Shown: positions 36,718 to 49,785 of the stretch, piece after piece
How the letters are laid out: each line of letters opens with the position of its first letter
How positions within the stretch are numbered: the first letter of the stretch is position 1
Origin: Adineta vaga
Taxonomy: Eukaryota; Rotifera
Assembly: GCA_021613535.1 (NCBI GenBank)
Contig: CP075493.1
Coordinates: forward strand, 13,640,001 to 13,704,000
Direction of reading: 5' to 3'
Length of the DNA: 64,000 nt
The notes under the pieces: model-generated
The model's database searches: none
What the model saw: the letters and a program-made list of their open reading frames with translations, nothing else
What the model was told of the DNA's origin: nothing
Position numbers and translations under genes: made by a program

Positions 36718-36790
36718 TAGGGTGTGGGTGGGTGGGTGAGAAATGGAATCTAGAGTAAAACAGAAAGAATCACACCCTCACCCACCCATA
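36718..36790. repeat. GGGTGTGGGTG inverted repeat (hairpin)
   Basis: Left arm GGGTGTGGGTGGGTGGGTGAG, trimmed here to the core TGGGTGGGTGAG, and right arm CTCACCCACCCA are reverse complements separated by about 38 bp. The repeat unit is close to the bdelloid telomeric hexamer TGTGGG. Confidence 0.75.
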
Positions 36791-37699
36791 AAGATACGTT
36801 CGAGATGAATGGTGGATGCATTAATTGTTTTGAAGACTGAAAACTGTCGTGATTTCAAAGTATGATTATGTCGAAAACTAGACATGTTTAATGAACCTTT
36901 CTCCCACTCGAAGTTTTGCTTATCTCTTCTTTTATAAAAAAAACAAATATACACGGAGTTTTCTTCTCATAGATTTCTCTTTTACTTGATAAACAATCTG
37001 AAACGTCGAAAAAGGATCTCATACGGAGAAAGTTTTTTTTCTCCATGTATTCTGAATGTAGCGAAGCGAAACAAATATTTTCAAAGACTTTTGTTATTAC
37101 TCAAGTGAATGTTTATGTAACGAATGACGTGCTTTGAATTTAGACTAAAACATGAACAGTTTCTAACGGAAAAGTTATCACTATGAAAGAATCCTTTCAA
37201 AATCCATTTCTTCTTTTGAATAAACATCAGGGATGCAATAAAAACGAATATAAGTTCGAAAATATTCTCTTTCAGAAAAAGAAATAAGGGTATGCATTTA
37301 ATCGATATTCTTAGAGATTTTTTCATGCACCATCGTGGCCTTGACATCAAATAATCGAGTTGCTACAACGAAAGGAAAACAAATATTGCTGTTGTGCTGC
37401 ACAACACGAGAAAAAGCCTGATTGAGAGAGAAAGAGAAACAGAAAGATCGCTTAAATAACCTAACATCACGACCTGTTTTACACAGAAAAGAATCAAACA
37501 AACACAAGCAACAATTTCGATTAAGATAGGTTGAAGATCTATAGTTTCTTGTTCTTGATAAGTCATTCATATGGACTTTCTTCAGCTCTGACGAAGATAC
37601 AATTTTTCTATACTTATTTGTCGAGAATATTTTGTTAGCCCTTCGAGTTTCATAATAACATATTCGGTGCACATTTTTTAAAATTGAATTCTATTCTGA

Positions 37700-37768
37700 G
37701 CAAGGGTGAGCATGGCGCGTAGATATGACATTTATATTTCGTCCATATCTCCACCCACACCCTTTCAA
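37700..37768. repeat. GGGTGTGGGTG inverted repeat (hairpin)
   Basis: The minus strand reads AAAGGGTGTGGGTGGAGATATGGAC; the opposite arm has AAGGGTGAGCATGG and AGATATGAC, so the arms match imperfectly around a loop of roughly 15 bp. Same family as 36.7 and 56.6 kb. Confidence 0.65.
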
Positions 37769-38599
37769 ATTCTATGTGATATGATGAAATGTATTATCGA
37801 ATTTGACAATTAAAATCTTCAAGTGTTTCTCTATGAGCAAAACCAATACACAAGTCTTTAGAAAGAAGTTTTTAGTTTTGTTAGATGATCTTTGCAAGTT
37901 CTAAATGCATAAAATCTTTTTTTTTGTATTGAAAAGAAAAACAATATTTGAACTACAAATTTTCCTTGAAGGAATTTGAGAAACTTCTTAAAACTTCAGC
38001 ATTCGGTAACATTATTTTATATTTTCTGCTGATTTTTCTTTTTATTAAACAAAGAAATGAAAAAATACATCGAATTAATGGTTTTCATAGTTTTTAAACT
38101 AATCCAAACTTTTTTCTGAAAGTGATTGTAGAAGCTTTCGAAACATTTGATAAATAAACCTTGATTACATTTTTATTTTGAATACAATGTATCATGAATA
38201 AATCATATCGATATCTCATACTTTCAATGTATTAAACCGATACTTTACCTTGATATATTTTTCTTATCTTTTTGATAACACGTGTAAAAACAAACATCGT
38301 TTACCTTTGCACATTAATGTATACTTTTATTAAAATACAAAAGAAATCAACGCTTTTTCTAATGCAGATAATTGACATGTAATATATTCTTTTTTTCCCC
38401 AAATACGATCATTAATTATCGGGACTAATAATATGTTTTTTAATGCTTCACTAGTTTAGGCATAGCCGGTTACTTTATGAGATATAAATTTCGAGTATTC
38501 ATATCATAATATTATACATTTATATTCGTTATCGATCCTATTAGATTCAAGTTTTATAAACAATACGAAAAATTAATCCTTATTCTTCTATTAAACAAA

Positions 38600-39042
38600 A
38601 TGGATACTCGTTATATTATTTTTACCTGTCTTTTGTTGGCTATTACAACAAGTAGCTGTTACGGAAGATATGCAAGACGACATAAAAATGTCGAAGATTC
38701 TTTCTTTGATGCAAAATTTAATCGTCGTGATTCGTTACAGCTCACACCAACTAAAGAACGTCCTTGTTATGCTTATCCTGGTTTTGGTCATAAAATTTTT
38801 ACAACCGAAAATTTTGGTGATCTTGCCGAAATAAGAGATTTTATAATACAAATCCCCAATATGGTGTAACTATTTCTGATGATCTTGTTAATGATGTTCT
38901 TTATTGTTCTTGTGATCGTAGTAGTAATAGTGAACATTTTAATTGTGTAAATGGTAAGGATCAAAAATGTCCTGATGGTTCTAATGGTTCTTCTTTAATT
39001 ACTTATGTTCAGGACTCTCTTATTTGCCCAGTACCAAAGTAA
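38600..39042 (+). CDS. secreted Cys-rich protein, one frameshift
   Basis: Signal peptide MDTRYIIFTCLLLAITTSSCYG, a basic stretch RYARRHK that could be a processing site, then a conserved-looking body. After AEIRDF (38845 region) the reading continues one base off as YNTNPQYGVTISDDLVNDVLYCSCDRSSNSEHFNCVNG, split here as shorter blocks, ending CPVPK at a TAA (39040-39042). The shift lies in a run of four T and fits one lost T. About 147 aa in total. No known family. Likely a small secreted protein. Confidence 0.62.
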
Positions 39043-40425
39043 AAGTAAGTTTGTTTGTTTGTTTTTCTTTTTATTATTAATATACATATATTATGTATTG
39101 TAGGGTATCAATCATATGGAGTTCATTCAACGACATATGCTACCAAGGACTATTTAACAAAACTTTTTATTTATAATTTAATGTAGCTTTTATTCTTAAA
39201 AATTATTCATTATATGCAGTGCTCAGTAAAAGACTCACATTTTTTTCATTTTAATTCATTAATAAATATATATATCCCAAGCCATTAGTTCACAGTTTTA
39301 GCAATTATCAGATGTCTTATTACATAATACTAGTGAACTTCGAACAATAGATTTTTTCTGATGATGACGTGAACATTTTCTGTATCGCAGAGAAGAATAA
39401 GACCATCGTAAAAATCATAAAGTAATCTTTCTGAGTAATTAATAAACAAATATCATCATTAAAAAAAATTTGTTTTTCAAAATTAACATAAAAAGAGGCA
39501 AAGTGTTTGCTGAATAATACATTCATCAATGCAAACATTTTTTACCACTTACTACCCGTCATGTACACTTACCTATAACTATAGTGGTATTCATCTATTT
39601 TGCAAAAGCAGACAACTGTTATATCATTAACATATTATACGATGGTAAGCTTAAGAGATGACACCTCACCCTTAAACACTGGATAATTTTAAGGTAAAGT
39701 CATCGATAGTGATCGTCTCTATAAACGTATGTCACTATCAGAAAGTAAAGATAAAAAATAGAAAAGCTCTGAATAAAAATCAGAAGATGACATGTGGTTT
39801 GTGAAATAACTTATATTTTAATTAGTTATTCTTCTGACAACAAAATTGATATTGATAAAGCCATTATCATCATATATCATATTTGTAGATTATGTGCGAA
39901 GCGAAAGATTTGGAATAGTACTCTTACGTTCTGTCATGAATAATCGAATTTATCTACCTGTTTCTTTTTCTATTGAATATATACATTCAAATTATACAAA
40001 ACCGTTTCTTTTTCCTCCACTCAAATAAACTGGTTTACACAGCTACTTAAAATTTTCATTATTTGATGAAGTCTATTATACAAATAATAATTAGAAAGAA
40101 AATGATATTCTCGTTTTGTCATGCTTTTTGTTTTTAAATTGTAAAATAACTTTATGAACTGTATGCGTAGGCTCAATCTGACAATTTTCTATCAATACTA
40201 AAAGAGAGAAGAAAGAAATTAGAAATAATACTATACTGTATGCATTGAGTTTATTTTACTTCTAATTTCCTGCTTACATGAATAACTGAAATAATTATTT
40301 TGGAAAAAAAAAGAAAAGACGTCAAAAAGAAATTATTTTTTAAATCAAAACTACATAAATCAAAAAACCCTTTATTATTATCATCGTTAATGAAAAGTTC
40401 ATAACAATTCTTTGTTTATTTTCGA
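39043..40425. other. 1.4 kb intergenic region
   Basis: AT-rich, no gene, RNA or mobile element that I can support. The last part should contain the polycystin-family promoter. Confidence 0.45.
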
Positions 40426-43400
40426 ATGCAGCACATTGGTAATCTAAATTCGTACTTGATAATCATTAGTATTATTAGTCACATATCAAGTGAGTTTTTC
40501 TAAATTATTAAATTATTTATCGATGATATGGATTGATCTTTTTCTTAATATTTGATAGTTCTGTTTGCAGCAACAACGTATTATTCATCTGCTTTAACAA
40601 CTAGTCATCGAAAATACAGACGTGCCAGTGACAAGAATATTGCATATTACTATGAAGCCATTCAAATTACGGCTTCCGTGTCTACGAGCTATACATTTAC
40701 GAGTGATAGTTCTATCGATCTGTATGCCTGTTTATACGAAGATGAATTTGATCCATCTTATCCTTCATGGAATTATATTACGGAGAAGGATGATGGAGCA
40801 GATGATTATCAATTTCGTTTTACACAAAGTCTTCGATCTGGATATATATATATACTGGTTGTTACCACATATCGTGAACTAGCTTATGGATCCTTTACTA
40901 TTAGTGCATATGCATCTAGTGGTTCAATTAGTTTTACTTTACTCTTTGGTCCGCCTACAACAACAACACGAAGACCCTCAACAACAATTCGAATAATAAC
41001 ATCCACGACAAGTTCAACATCATCAACAACAACAACAACCCAAAGCTCGACAATAACAACTACACGTACAACATCAGTAACGACATCAACGACGTCAAAA
41101 ACGACAACGTCATCAATGACAACAACAGTTACAACAGCGACTACAACAACTGCCACAACAGCAACTACAACGACAGCCACAACAGCGCTTCAACATCAGC
41201 AACAACGGCAACTACGACGACAGTCACAATATCAACATCAACATCATCCACAACGACGTCAGCATCAACATCGACATCATCATCATCCACAACCACGTCA
41301 CAAACAACTTCAACATCGTCATCAACAACATCAACATCATCAACAACGACGTCCACAACAACAACCGTCATTACTACAACAGATTCAGTATCCATCAGTG
41401 AGTATCTTGAGCTCAGATGCTATCTACAACTTCATGATACTTATGTTTCAGGTTGCTCGACGCCTATTATCGCATTGATTCCTGGCACAACATCATTGAG
41501 CAGACCAGCACAATATCGAAAAAGTCAAGATTTTTCTATTGAATCAAATATTAGGCTAAATTGTTCCAGATCGTTATCGATGGTTACTAAATGGACGATC
41601 AGTAATTGTTCTACGATTTGTTCTTTGCCAGTTCATCTAAATCCGCAAGTGATAACCACATCGAGTGTACTATTTATTCCTGCTCGAACTCTTGATTATG
41701 GTATTTACGAATTGAAACTTAATGTAACAATGACCAACGCAACGCGTTTCAGTTCAATAGCATCGATTTTTGTTAACATTAGTGAAACTGGTATCACGGC
41801 TAATCTAGTTCCATTAGGCACATCTGTTGTTACAAGTGGTCATAGCGACGATTTAAAACTTGATCCAGGTTCATATTCCATCGATCCTGATGGACTGATA
41901 TTCAACGGAAATGTAAGAGATGAAACAAAATTTGTTTTTTCAAATATTAAAAATTCTCATTGTTCATAGGATTGGAATTATACTTATTCTTGTCGACCCT
42001 ATGATATGAACAATTCTACTGCGTTGGTTTCATTTCAATTGATTGACGAAGATAATAATCATTGTTTTATAAACAATCGAACATCAATTAGATATAGTTC
42101 ATCCAAATCATCCGTCACGATTCTTGCTGGTTCATTAGCAGCCAATCAATCATATCAATTTGTAGTCTACATGGTTCATCGTCAAAACCCTTCTTTTCAA
42201 GCCATCGGCTACGTTATTGTTCAAATTGAAGATACAAAACCAAAATTAATTGCAATTGCGTAAATAATTTCTAATGTCGATTGATATTTTCAATAATTAT
42301 TCTTTATCATTTAGTTGCGTTATTTCTACAATGTGTGCTTTAAATCGTCAATTTCAGTTTATCAATCCAACAACACAAGTAGCATTGTTTTCTCTTTGTA
42401 TTGGTAATTGTACGCTACTTGAAAGAACGCAATGGTTTATCTACGAAGGAATATTTGATGAATCAACAGGAAAAGTTGAATGGTCTTCATTTGCTTCAGT
42501 AGAATCCTATAAAAATCAAATCTTTGGTATGTTTTTCTTTTTAAATTGATATAAAGATCTCATGATATTATAATCGTATAGGTATTAGTGCGAGTAATTT
42601 AACTGCCACTAATTATATATTTCTGAACAATCCTGATATAACATATTGGCGATTTGAAGTGGTGTATTTTTTTCCATTGGAAAATACGTCGAGTTCATTA
42701 AATTTTATTATCAGTCAACCACCGCAAGATGGATTTTGTTCAATCAATCCTATGAATGGTACTACATCGACTGTATTTACCATTGTTTGTTCTGATTGGT
42801 TCGATGACGATGGTATTAAAGATTATTCGTTCTATGGTAAATATTCATTCTGTTTGATATTTTCTTTGATATAAAAACAACTTTCATTTTTATTTCAGTT
42901 GGAACGACAGATGCTAGCAATCCGATTTTTCTTGGTTCTACTCCTGAATCAAGTATTCAAGTTCGATTACCATCTCTCACTACTGAGCTAGCATCATCGT
43001 CAATCAATATATTCGTTCATATTCGTGATATACTCAATTCTATAACAAAATTCGACTTAGATCCTGTTGCCGTCTTTCCAGATTTAGAAATAACAAATTC
43101 ATTCGTTGATATTTTACAATTGTCCAATACGATAGCAATAAATACTCATCCTATTGCTCAACTACTTGCTAGTCAAAATCAAAACACTATTGGACAAATT
43201 TTAACTTCAATTGCACAAGTTTTAAACGATATCAATCAACAGAACATACAAACTGCTGTTACTAGTAAGATAATCAACTATTTATCGTCTTCAGTCAATG
43301 TAAAACTATTTTCTCTTTATATTAAGATGGTGTTCCTGCTACGAGTATTTTCGTAGCATCATTGACAGGTATTCCTTTGTCATCGAATACATCAAATGCA

Positions 43401-46400
43401 TCTACTGCTTCACAATATTTTAATGAACAATTAAATAAACATGCGAATTCATTGGATTATCTCATTTCATTTGCAGACAATCTACCAATTCATACTATAG
43501 AACATATCAAATTACAAGCGTCAACTTTAGCTAAATTGACGGAATCAACAAATCAATTAACACGAAAAGTTTCGGTAAATCATATTTCTTTTTTTATAAT
43601 TCGATTATAATTTCGAATTATTATAATAAAGTTGTTTGCATCCACCAAATGTCATGAATTGGCCGATGCTTTACAATCTTTAACAACGAAAACTACTTTT
43701 GAAGATATTGAATTAGCAGCTACGTATATAACCACATGTGGCACTAATGCATTGACTGTAAGAGTTTTTCATATTCAAATATTAAATTCATCTGATATGA
43801 ATGATACTTTTAGGCTATTAATGGACCTTTGCAAGCACGAGGAACTATTCTCGACATGGATTACAATCGTGCAAATGTGCTACCTGATGATTACGATACT
43901 GATCTAGAAAATGAATGGTCAAACTATAGTAAATCTATTTTTATTGAACATTATTCGAGTAGATATCCTATTTCATAATTTCAATAGAATTGTTTTCCGA
44001 TGGAAATGATGTTTCATGGGCAACATTACAGTATGCTCGAAATAATTATTATCAAAAACAGCAAGTATGATCAATAAATACGTACGAAAAGATTCGTACA
44101 TGATGTTTTGTTTCTTTGTTAAAATAGGCAAACATAATTGCTAAGCAAGTTAATGAAACATTAACATTCGTTACAACAGCATTAAAAACACATTTAAATA
44201 TTGGCCAACGTATGACAATCAACACACCATCCGTGTCAGTCTCGTTACAAGTTGCTACAATGAAATCACTATCCAATAAACTTATTTCATCCATTGGAGG
44301 TGCTAAAACTCGTCTCCCATCGATAATCAATTCCAATCATCTTGATCAAAATACATCCATACTTCTCCGTGTAAATCATTTTTCAATTCATAATTGAAAT
44401 CTTTGAATTTCGTTTGTATTTTATATAGTCAGTAATTCAACCACTTGCTTCAGCCGGTGATTCGCCATCTCAAACGAATACAAATCTTTCTCTGTCAAAT
44501 TCATTTTCCATTCTTGATACAAATGGTCATGAAATTCCTATTTCTGCTACAATTGATCAACTAATTGAACTGATCATTCCACGTGATCCCAATATTATTA
44601 TACCACCAATGGCTTTACAAAATGTTACATTATTAAACACACATAATCGATCGTTTCATCTTCATTATAATAATCTAACACAAAACAACAATTTGACAAT
44701 CTCGTTTCATATTGAAATACATCCTTTAAATGCATCTATCAGCTATTTATTCATTTACAATTTTGATGATGTACCTCAATTAAATCAATCAATTGATCTC
44801 ATGGATGGCTGGTCAGTATTTTGTCCTTTGGGTATGTTCTTCACTTTCCAAACACAATTTCTTCTTGAATAAAGATGTTTGTAGAATCGAAAAAAGACAA
44901 TACATTCACTTATTTTCTTGATAATCAACGTGTCTCAAAGCATCAATCAATTATATTTGGTTTACGAGAATTGAATTCAGTTGAAAATCAACAATTTTGT
45001 TGGAATAATTCAAACAATACGAATTCATCAATGATATTCAATGATTCAGTTTATTTTTCATCAAATTATGAATTACGAACATACACATCTGCTTGCTATT
45101 ATCTTGATTCAAATCTAAACTGGCAATCCGATGGATTAATTGTAAGTTTGATTTCGATATACTTATATATATGAATGAATTTTGATTATGAAGGTTGGAC
45201 CTCAAACAACGTTCTATCGAACTCAATGTTTTTCGACACATTTAACTACGTTTGCTGCTGGTCTTGTTGCTTTACCAGCACCTATTGATTGGAGTTATGT
45301 GTTTGCAAATGCTGATTTTCTTCAAAATCGAACCATTTATTTGACTGTGATTTGTGTCATGATGATTTATTTGATCTTACTTATCTATTCACATTTTCAA
45401 GATAAAAAAGATTTAGCAAAGGTATGACAAATTATAGATCTTTGAACTAATAACATATGTTTACTTTCAGTTGGGAGTAACAGTGTTGCCAGATAACAAG
45501 AAAGTTGATCAATATTTCTATCAAATCATTGTTTTTACGGGACATCGGAAAGATTCAGGAACAAAATCAAAAGTAAGAGAAAAGATCTTTTGACTATGAT
45601 GTAGAAGTATGAGTAAATTCTTCAGGTGCATTTTGTTATGGCTGGTGATGTTGACGAAACAGGTATTCGAACATTTGCTGATCCTAATCGAAAGATTCTT
45701 CAACGTGGTGGAATCGATACATTTATTATGACTGTTCCAAAGTATTTCATTGCAACAATATATTCTTTGCACATTGCAATTCTTGTTGTTTCATTTCAGA
45801 TCATTGGGTCCATTGAATTATCTTCATATATGGCATGATAATACGGGTAAAAGTGCATCAGCATCATGGTTTCTTAAATATATCATTGTTCGTGATTTAC
45901 AAACAATGATTAAATCTGATTTTATTTGTCAACAATGGTTTGCTGTCGAAAAGGACGATGGCATTGTATGTTTTAGTTTTATCTACTAGAATACATTTTT
46001 TATTCTTTTTTGGGGGGACAAAATAGATTGAACGTCTTTTACCAGTGGCTGGTGATGATGAAAAGCAGAAATTTGCTCATCTGCTATCAAAACAAGCATA
46101 TCATAGTTTTTCCGAAGGTCATCTGTGGTTTTCAATACTTTCTCGACCAGCATCGAGTAAATTTACCCGAATTCAACGATGTACCTGTTGTTTTGTCTTA
46201 CTTTGTCTTACTATGCTTTTCAATATAATATATTATGATCAGGCAAGAACAGTCAATTCGACTCCATCTAATGCTGGTGTATCCATTGGTCCTCTCTATG
46301 TCACTTCGAATCAGATCGGAACGGGTATTCTAGTCGAATTACTCTCATTACTTCCAAGTCTACTCCTTGTTCAATTATTTCGACGAACAAGACAACGTCC

Positions 46401-48934
46401 TGCAAATGAAGGACAACTGTCTTTAGTACAACAAGCATTGGTTAATATAAATGCACGTAAACAATCCAATGGTTCTGTCAATAAGAAAAAACAATCTTCA
46501 TTCACATTTCCATGGTGGTGTATATTTATTGCTTATGGTTTATCTTTTCTCATCATTGGAATTTCAATATTTTTCACAATTATTCGTGGAATTCAATTTG
46601 GAGATTTAACTACACGAAAATGGTTAACATCATTCATTATTGGTTTTTTCTCCTCGATATGTTTCACTCAACCAATCAAAGTAAATCATTTTGTTTTACT
46701 TTAGCGATTGATCAATGAATGTATTTCCTTTCATATAGATTATTTGTTTGTCAATATTCTTTATATATTTTTTTCGAAATTCCAATTATGACAAAGAAAT
46801 AGCTGGACACGTTGTTGATGATGATGATGATTTTGAATTGTGTATCGATGAAGAACATAGTCATGCAACTGAGGTTGATTTTCATACAGTTATTTTTATT
46901 AATACATGTTACACTGTTTATTTTGATTAGATTAAGAAGTCACGTCGATCGCGATGGCAAAAAACAATTTGTCGTCTTCGTGGAAAAGAATTAGATGAAG
47001 CTCGTCAATTACGTTTGAACGAAATTAAAACATGGATAAGTCTGCGAGAATTTTTCGTCTATTTCTGTTTTCTTTCAATGCTCTATGTATTGACTTATTC
47101 CAATCAAAATCAAAATGCTTTTCTTCAAGTGAAACATTTACAAAATTATTTCTTTAATGAAGGAGATTTATATTATGATTATACAAATGTAAGAATCATT
47201 CATTTTTTTTCTGCAAACAAAATCAGATATATCTTGACGAATGTAGATAAAGACGGTTGATGAATATTGGGCATGGTTAGAAAACAGTTTTGTGGAAAAT
47301 ATTCGAGCACAACAATGGTATAATGAAGATGTACCTCGGGATTTAAAAGGTTTTATTGATGATAAATCGAATCGATTGATTGGATGGGCAACAGTGCGAC
47401 AACTACGTGTCGAAGGAGGTTTGTTTATTTCATTGAATATTATCCAATATCTGTTATTTTGTAGATCTATGTGCAGTTCGTTCAGGAATCAAAAATCTGA
47501 ATTTAACTTGTGAAAAAGAATATAGTTTATTCCATGAAGAACAACGTTCTTTTCAACCAGGATGGATCAATGGAACATCAATGAATTATAGTGCATCAAT
47601 TCGAAGTGCATTTGTTTATAGATCTTCAAAAGAATTGGACACATATTTATATATGGGTGAATATGGAACATATAGTAGTGGTGGATATGTGTATGAATTT
47701 CGAGGTCGTCTGGCAGATCTACGAAGTAATCTTAGTGAACTTCATCAATTAAATTGGATCGATGATCGAACACGAGCAGTGCTGATTCAACTGAATTTAT
47801 ACAATCCAAATGTTCAAATGTTTACTTCAGTGATATTTCTTTGTGAATTTTTGGTTACTGGTGGTGTGTTTTCAAGTGCTCGTTTTGAACCATTAAGTTT
47901 TCAAGGTAAAATTCCAATTTAATTATCTATATTTGAATGAAAAAGGAAATTGTGTTATTTTTAGATTTTTCTTCACTGTTTCAATTGATTCTGGCGATGA
48001 TTTATATGATGTTTATCGCTTACTATATGATCAGTGAAATAAAATCTATTGTTCGTTTGAAACGTCGATATTTTCGCGAATTTTGGAGTTATTTTACATG
48101 GGTTGTTATCATTTGTTCATTAACAATTATTGGAATCTTTGTTTGGCGATATCGAGAAATATCACGTATTAGTAATCTCTTTGGAACAACTAATGGTGAT
48201 GTTTATGTTAATTTACAATTTGCAGCTCATCTGAACAATATTCTCAATTATCTCTTTGGTATTAGTTGCTTTTTTGGAACAGTTAAATGTCTGTATTTTT
48301 GTCGATGTGATCAACGTCTTTCGTTACTTGGTGATACCCTTCAACATGCCAGTAGAGATCTATTAGCATTTATGGTGATGTTTAGTACGATGTTTCTAGC
48401 TTTTGTTCTTTTATTTTATTTACTTTTCGTTTCAAAAATTTGGAGTTGTTCGAGTTTGTTACATACAACACAAATGCTCTTTGAAATTATATTGATGAAA
48501 TTTGATGTATCAGATATTTATGCAGCTGATTCATTTCTTGGTCCAGTGTGCTTTACAACCTTTATATTTTTTGTGGTCTTTGTTGGTATGACAATGTTTA
48601 TTTCCATTATTAGTGATAGTTTTCGGATTGTTCGAAATTCTAAACAACATTCTGCTAAAGCAGACTCTGATATGATGGAATTTATGTGGAAGAAATTTCT
48701 ACGTTGGACAGGTCTATTGAATTTTAGTTATTTTTTTTTCGATTCTAAAATTGCTCTTGTTCAGGAATAAATAAGTCAAATAATGATGAACGGAATAGTC
48801 AAAATGAACCACAATATCACTCAGCAATTGAACTTTTCCCGCAGAAAATCGATCAACTTTTCGATGCAATCGAACGAGTAAGTGCTCTTTTTCTTTTATT
48901 AATAGGAATTATGTTCCTTTTCGTATACTTATAG
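40426..48934 (+). CDS. polycystin-1/REJ family receptor-channel, at least 25 exons
   Basis: Exons: 40426-40489, 40559-41397, 41452-41912, 41970-42259, 42315-42526, 42582-42836, 42899-43264, 43327-43574, 43632-43757, 43814-43928, 43988-44064, 44128-44370, 44429-44831, 44875-45141, 45194-45421, 45471-45572, 45626-45741, 45800-45965, 46027-46680, 46739-46873, 46931-47188, 47247-47418, 47465-47905, 47965-48711, 48765-48877 (read-through stop 48932). About 2,380 aa. Order: signal peptide (MQHIGNLNSYLIIISIISH), beta domain, long Thr/Ser linker, REJ module (CSINPMNGTT, VCSDWFDDDG), GPS (QCFSTHLTTFAAG), TM1, PLAT (VHFVMAGDVDETGIRTFADP), further TMs, polycystin extracellular domain (LHQLNWIDDRTRAVLIQLNL) and channel helices to FMWKKFLRWTG. 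Two one-base shifts: near 41185 in the linker and near 44886 in an A-run. Expected to sit in cilia or sensory membranes. Confidence 0.88.
41000..41397 (+). repeat. low-complexity ACA/TCA Thr-Ser linker
   Basis: About 400 bp of near-trinucleotide ACA/TCA/ACG repeat coding for a mucin-like stalk in exon 2 of the polycystin-family gene. A one-base shift near 41185 makes the raw frame read as a Gln/His-rich tract (QHQQQRQLRRQ), which is an artefact of the shifted repeat. Confidence 0.7.
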
Positions 48935-49785
48935 ATCTTTAATCTTTAATATTTGCATTCAATCACAATATTAGCTGTAAAACAATATTTTCGAACTTCT
49001 TTTCGCAAACACTATAAAATCAAATAAAGATTTGATGATCTTCACTTTGATATATAATACAATAGCAAAGTTTATAAAATATTAATAAACCTAAAGCTGT
49101 TTTTATTATTAAGTATTAGATTTTTAAGAACCGGAAAACTCGTTCTTTTCATATACACTTACTCAAAAGAAAGTTATATATAGTTGTCCTGATGATTACC
49201 ATGACTTCTCACTCATTTGAAATTTAAATAAACAGTTATAGACATTTCCGATTCAGTATAATATGGTTAAATGAGATTTCTTATGAGTTTTTTCCAAGGC
49301 CTCGCTTAGTATGACTGTTTGAAAATCTTTGAGCCTTCTCCTGGATTAATATTGTTCCAACGTTCACACAAATGACTACAACCATAGAAGCGTTCTGTAG
49401 CGAATCAGAGAAAAGCTTAGCTTCATCAGCGCTAGAGTCTCTTCTATCGAAAATCGTCACAAGGTTTTTATTATCTTCAAACGCATTTCTAATCAAGTTC
49501 TTTTATATAATTTTACATTGTAAATGAAATACAATTCTAGATCCTTCAAAGTTATATTCTGGTAGTTTCTATATCTATGGCATACTCATTTTAATGAGCA
49601 TGTTTGTTTATGCATCCATGCTATAATTAATTTTTCAATTAGTCAAGTTAGATAAAAAGAAGTGTTCAATTATTTTTTTTTGCATGGCTCAGAAGATACT
49701 CTAAGTGACATGAGAGCAATTATTCATAGAGTCAGTTCTCATTTTCTGTCACATAAAAGGTGTTTCAGTTCAAGAAAAAATTTTC
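48935..49785. other. intergenic region
   Basis: AT-rich. 48945-48965 (TTAATCTTTAATATTTG) is shared with the duplicated fragment at 53.1 kb. A further splice from the GTAAGT at 48878 to an acceptor near 48975 (which would end the protein CTG TAA) is possible. Confidence 0.4.

Larger units (their letters stand above)
36605..38599. other. 2 kb intergenic region with two G/T-rich hairpins
   Basis: No gene supported. Contains hairpin elements at 36718-36790 and 37700-37768 (listed separately). Poly(T)/poly(A) tracts and short spurious minus-strand frames only. Confidence 0.5.

Noticed and set aside
36720-36740. true chromosome end (telomere)
   Set aside because: Only a few G/T units, inverted, and flanked by genes on both sides.
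37081-37672. three overlapping minus-strand frames
   Set aside because: They overlap each other in different frames, with low-complexity composition and no family features.
40884-41395. Val/Asp-rich minus-strand frames
   Set aside because: Reverse complement of the Thr/Ser repeat in the polycystin-family exon.
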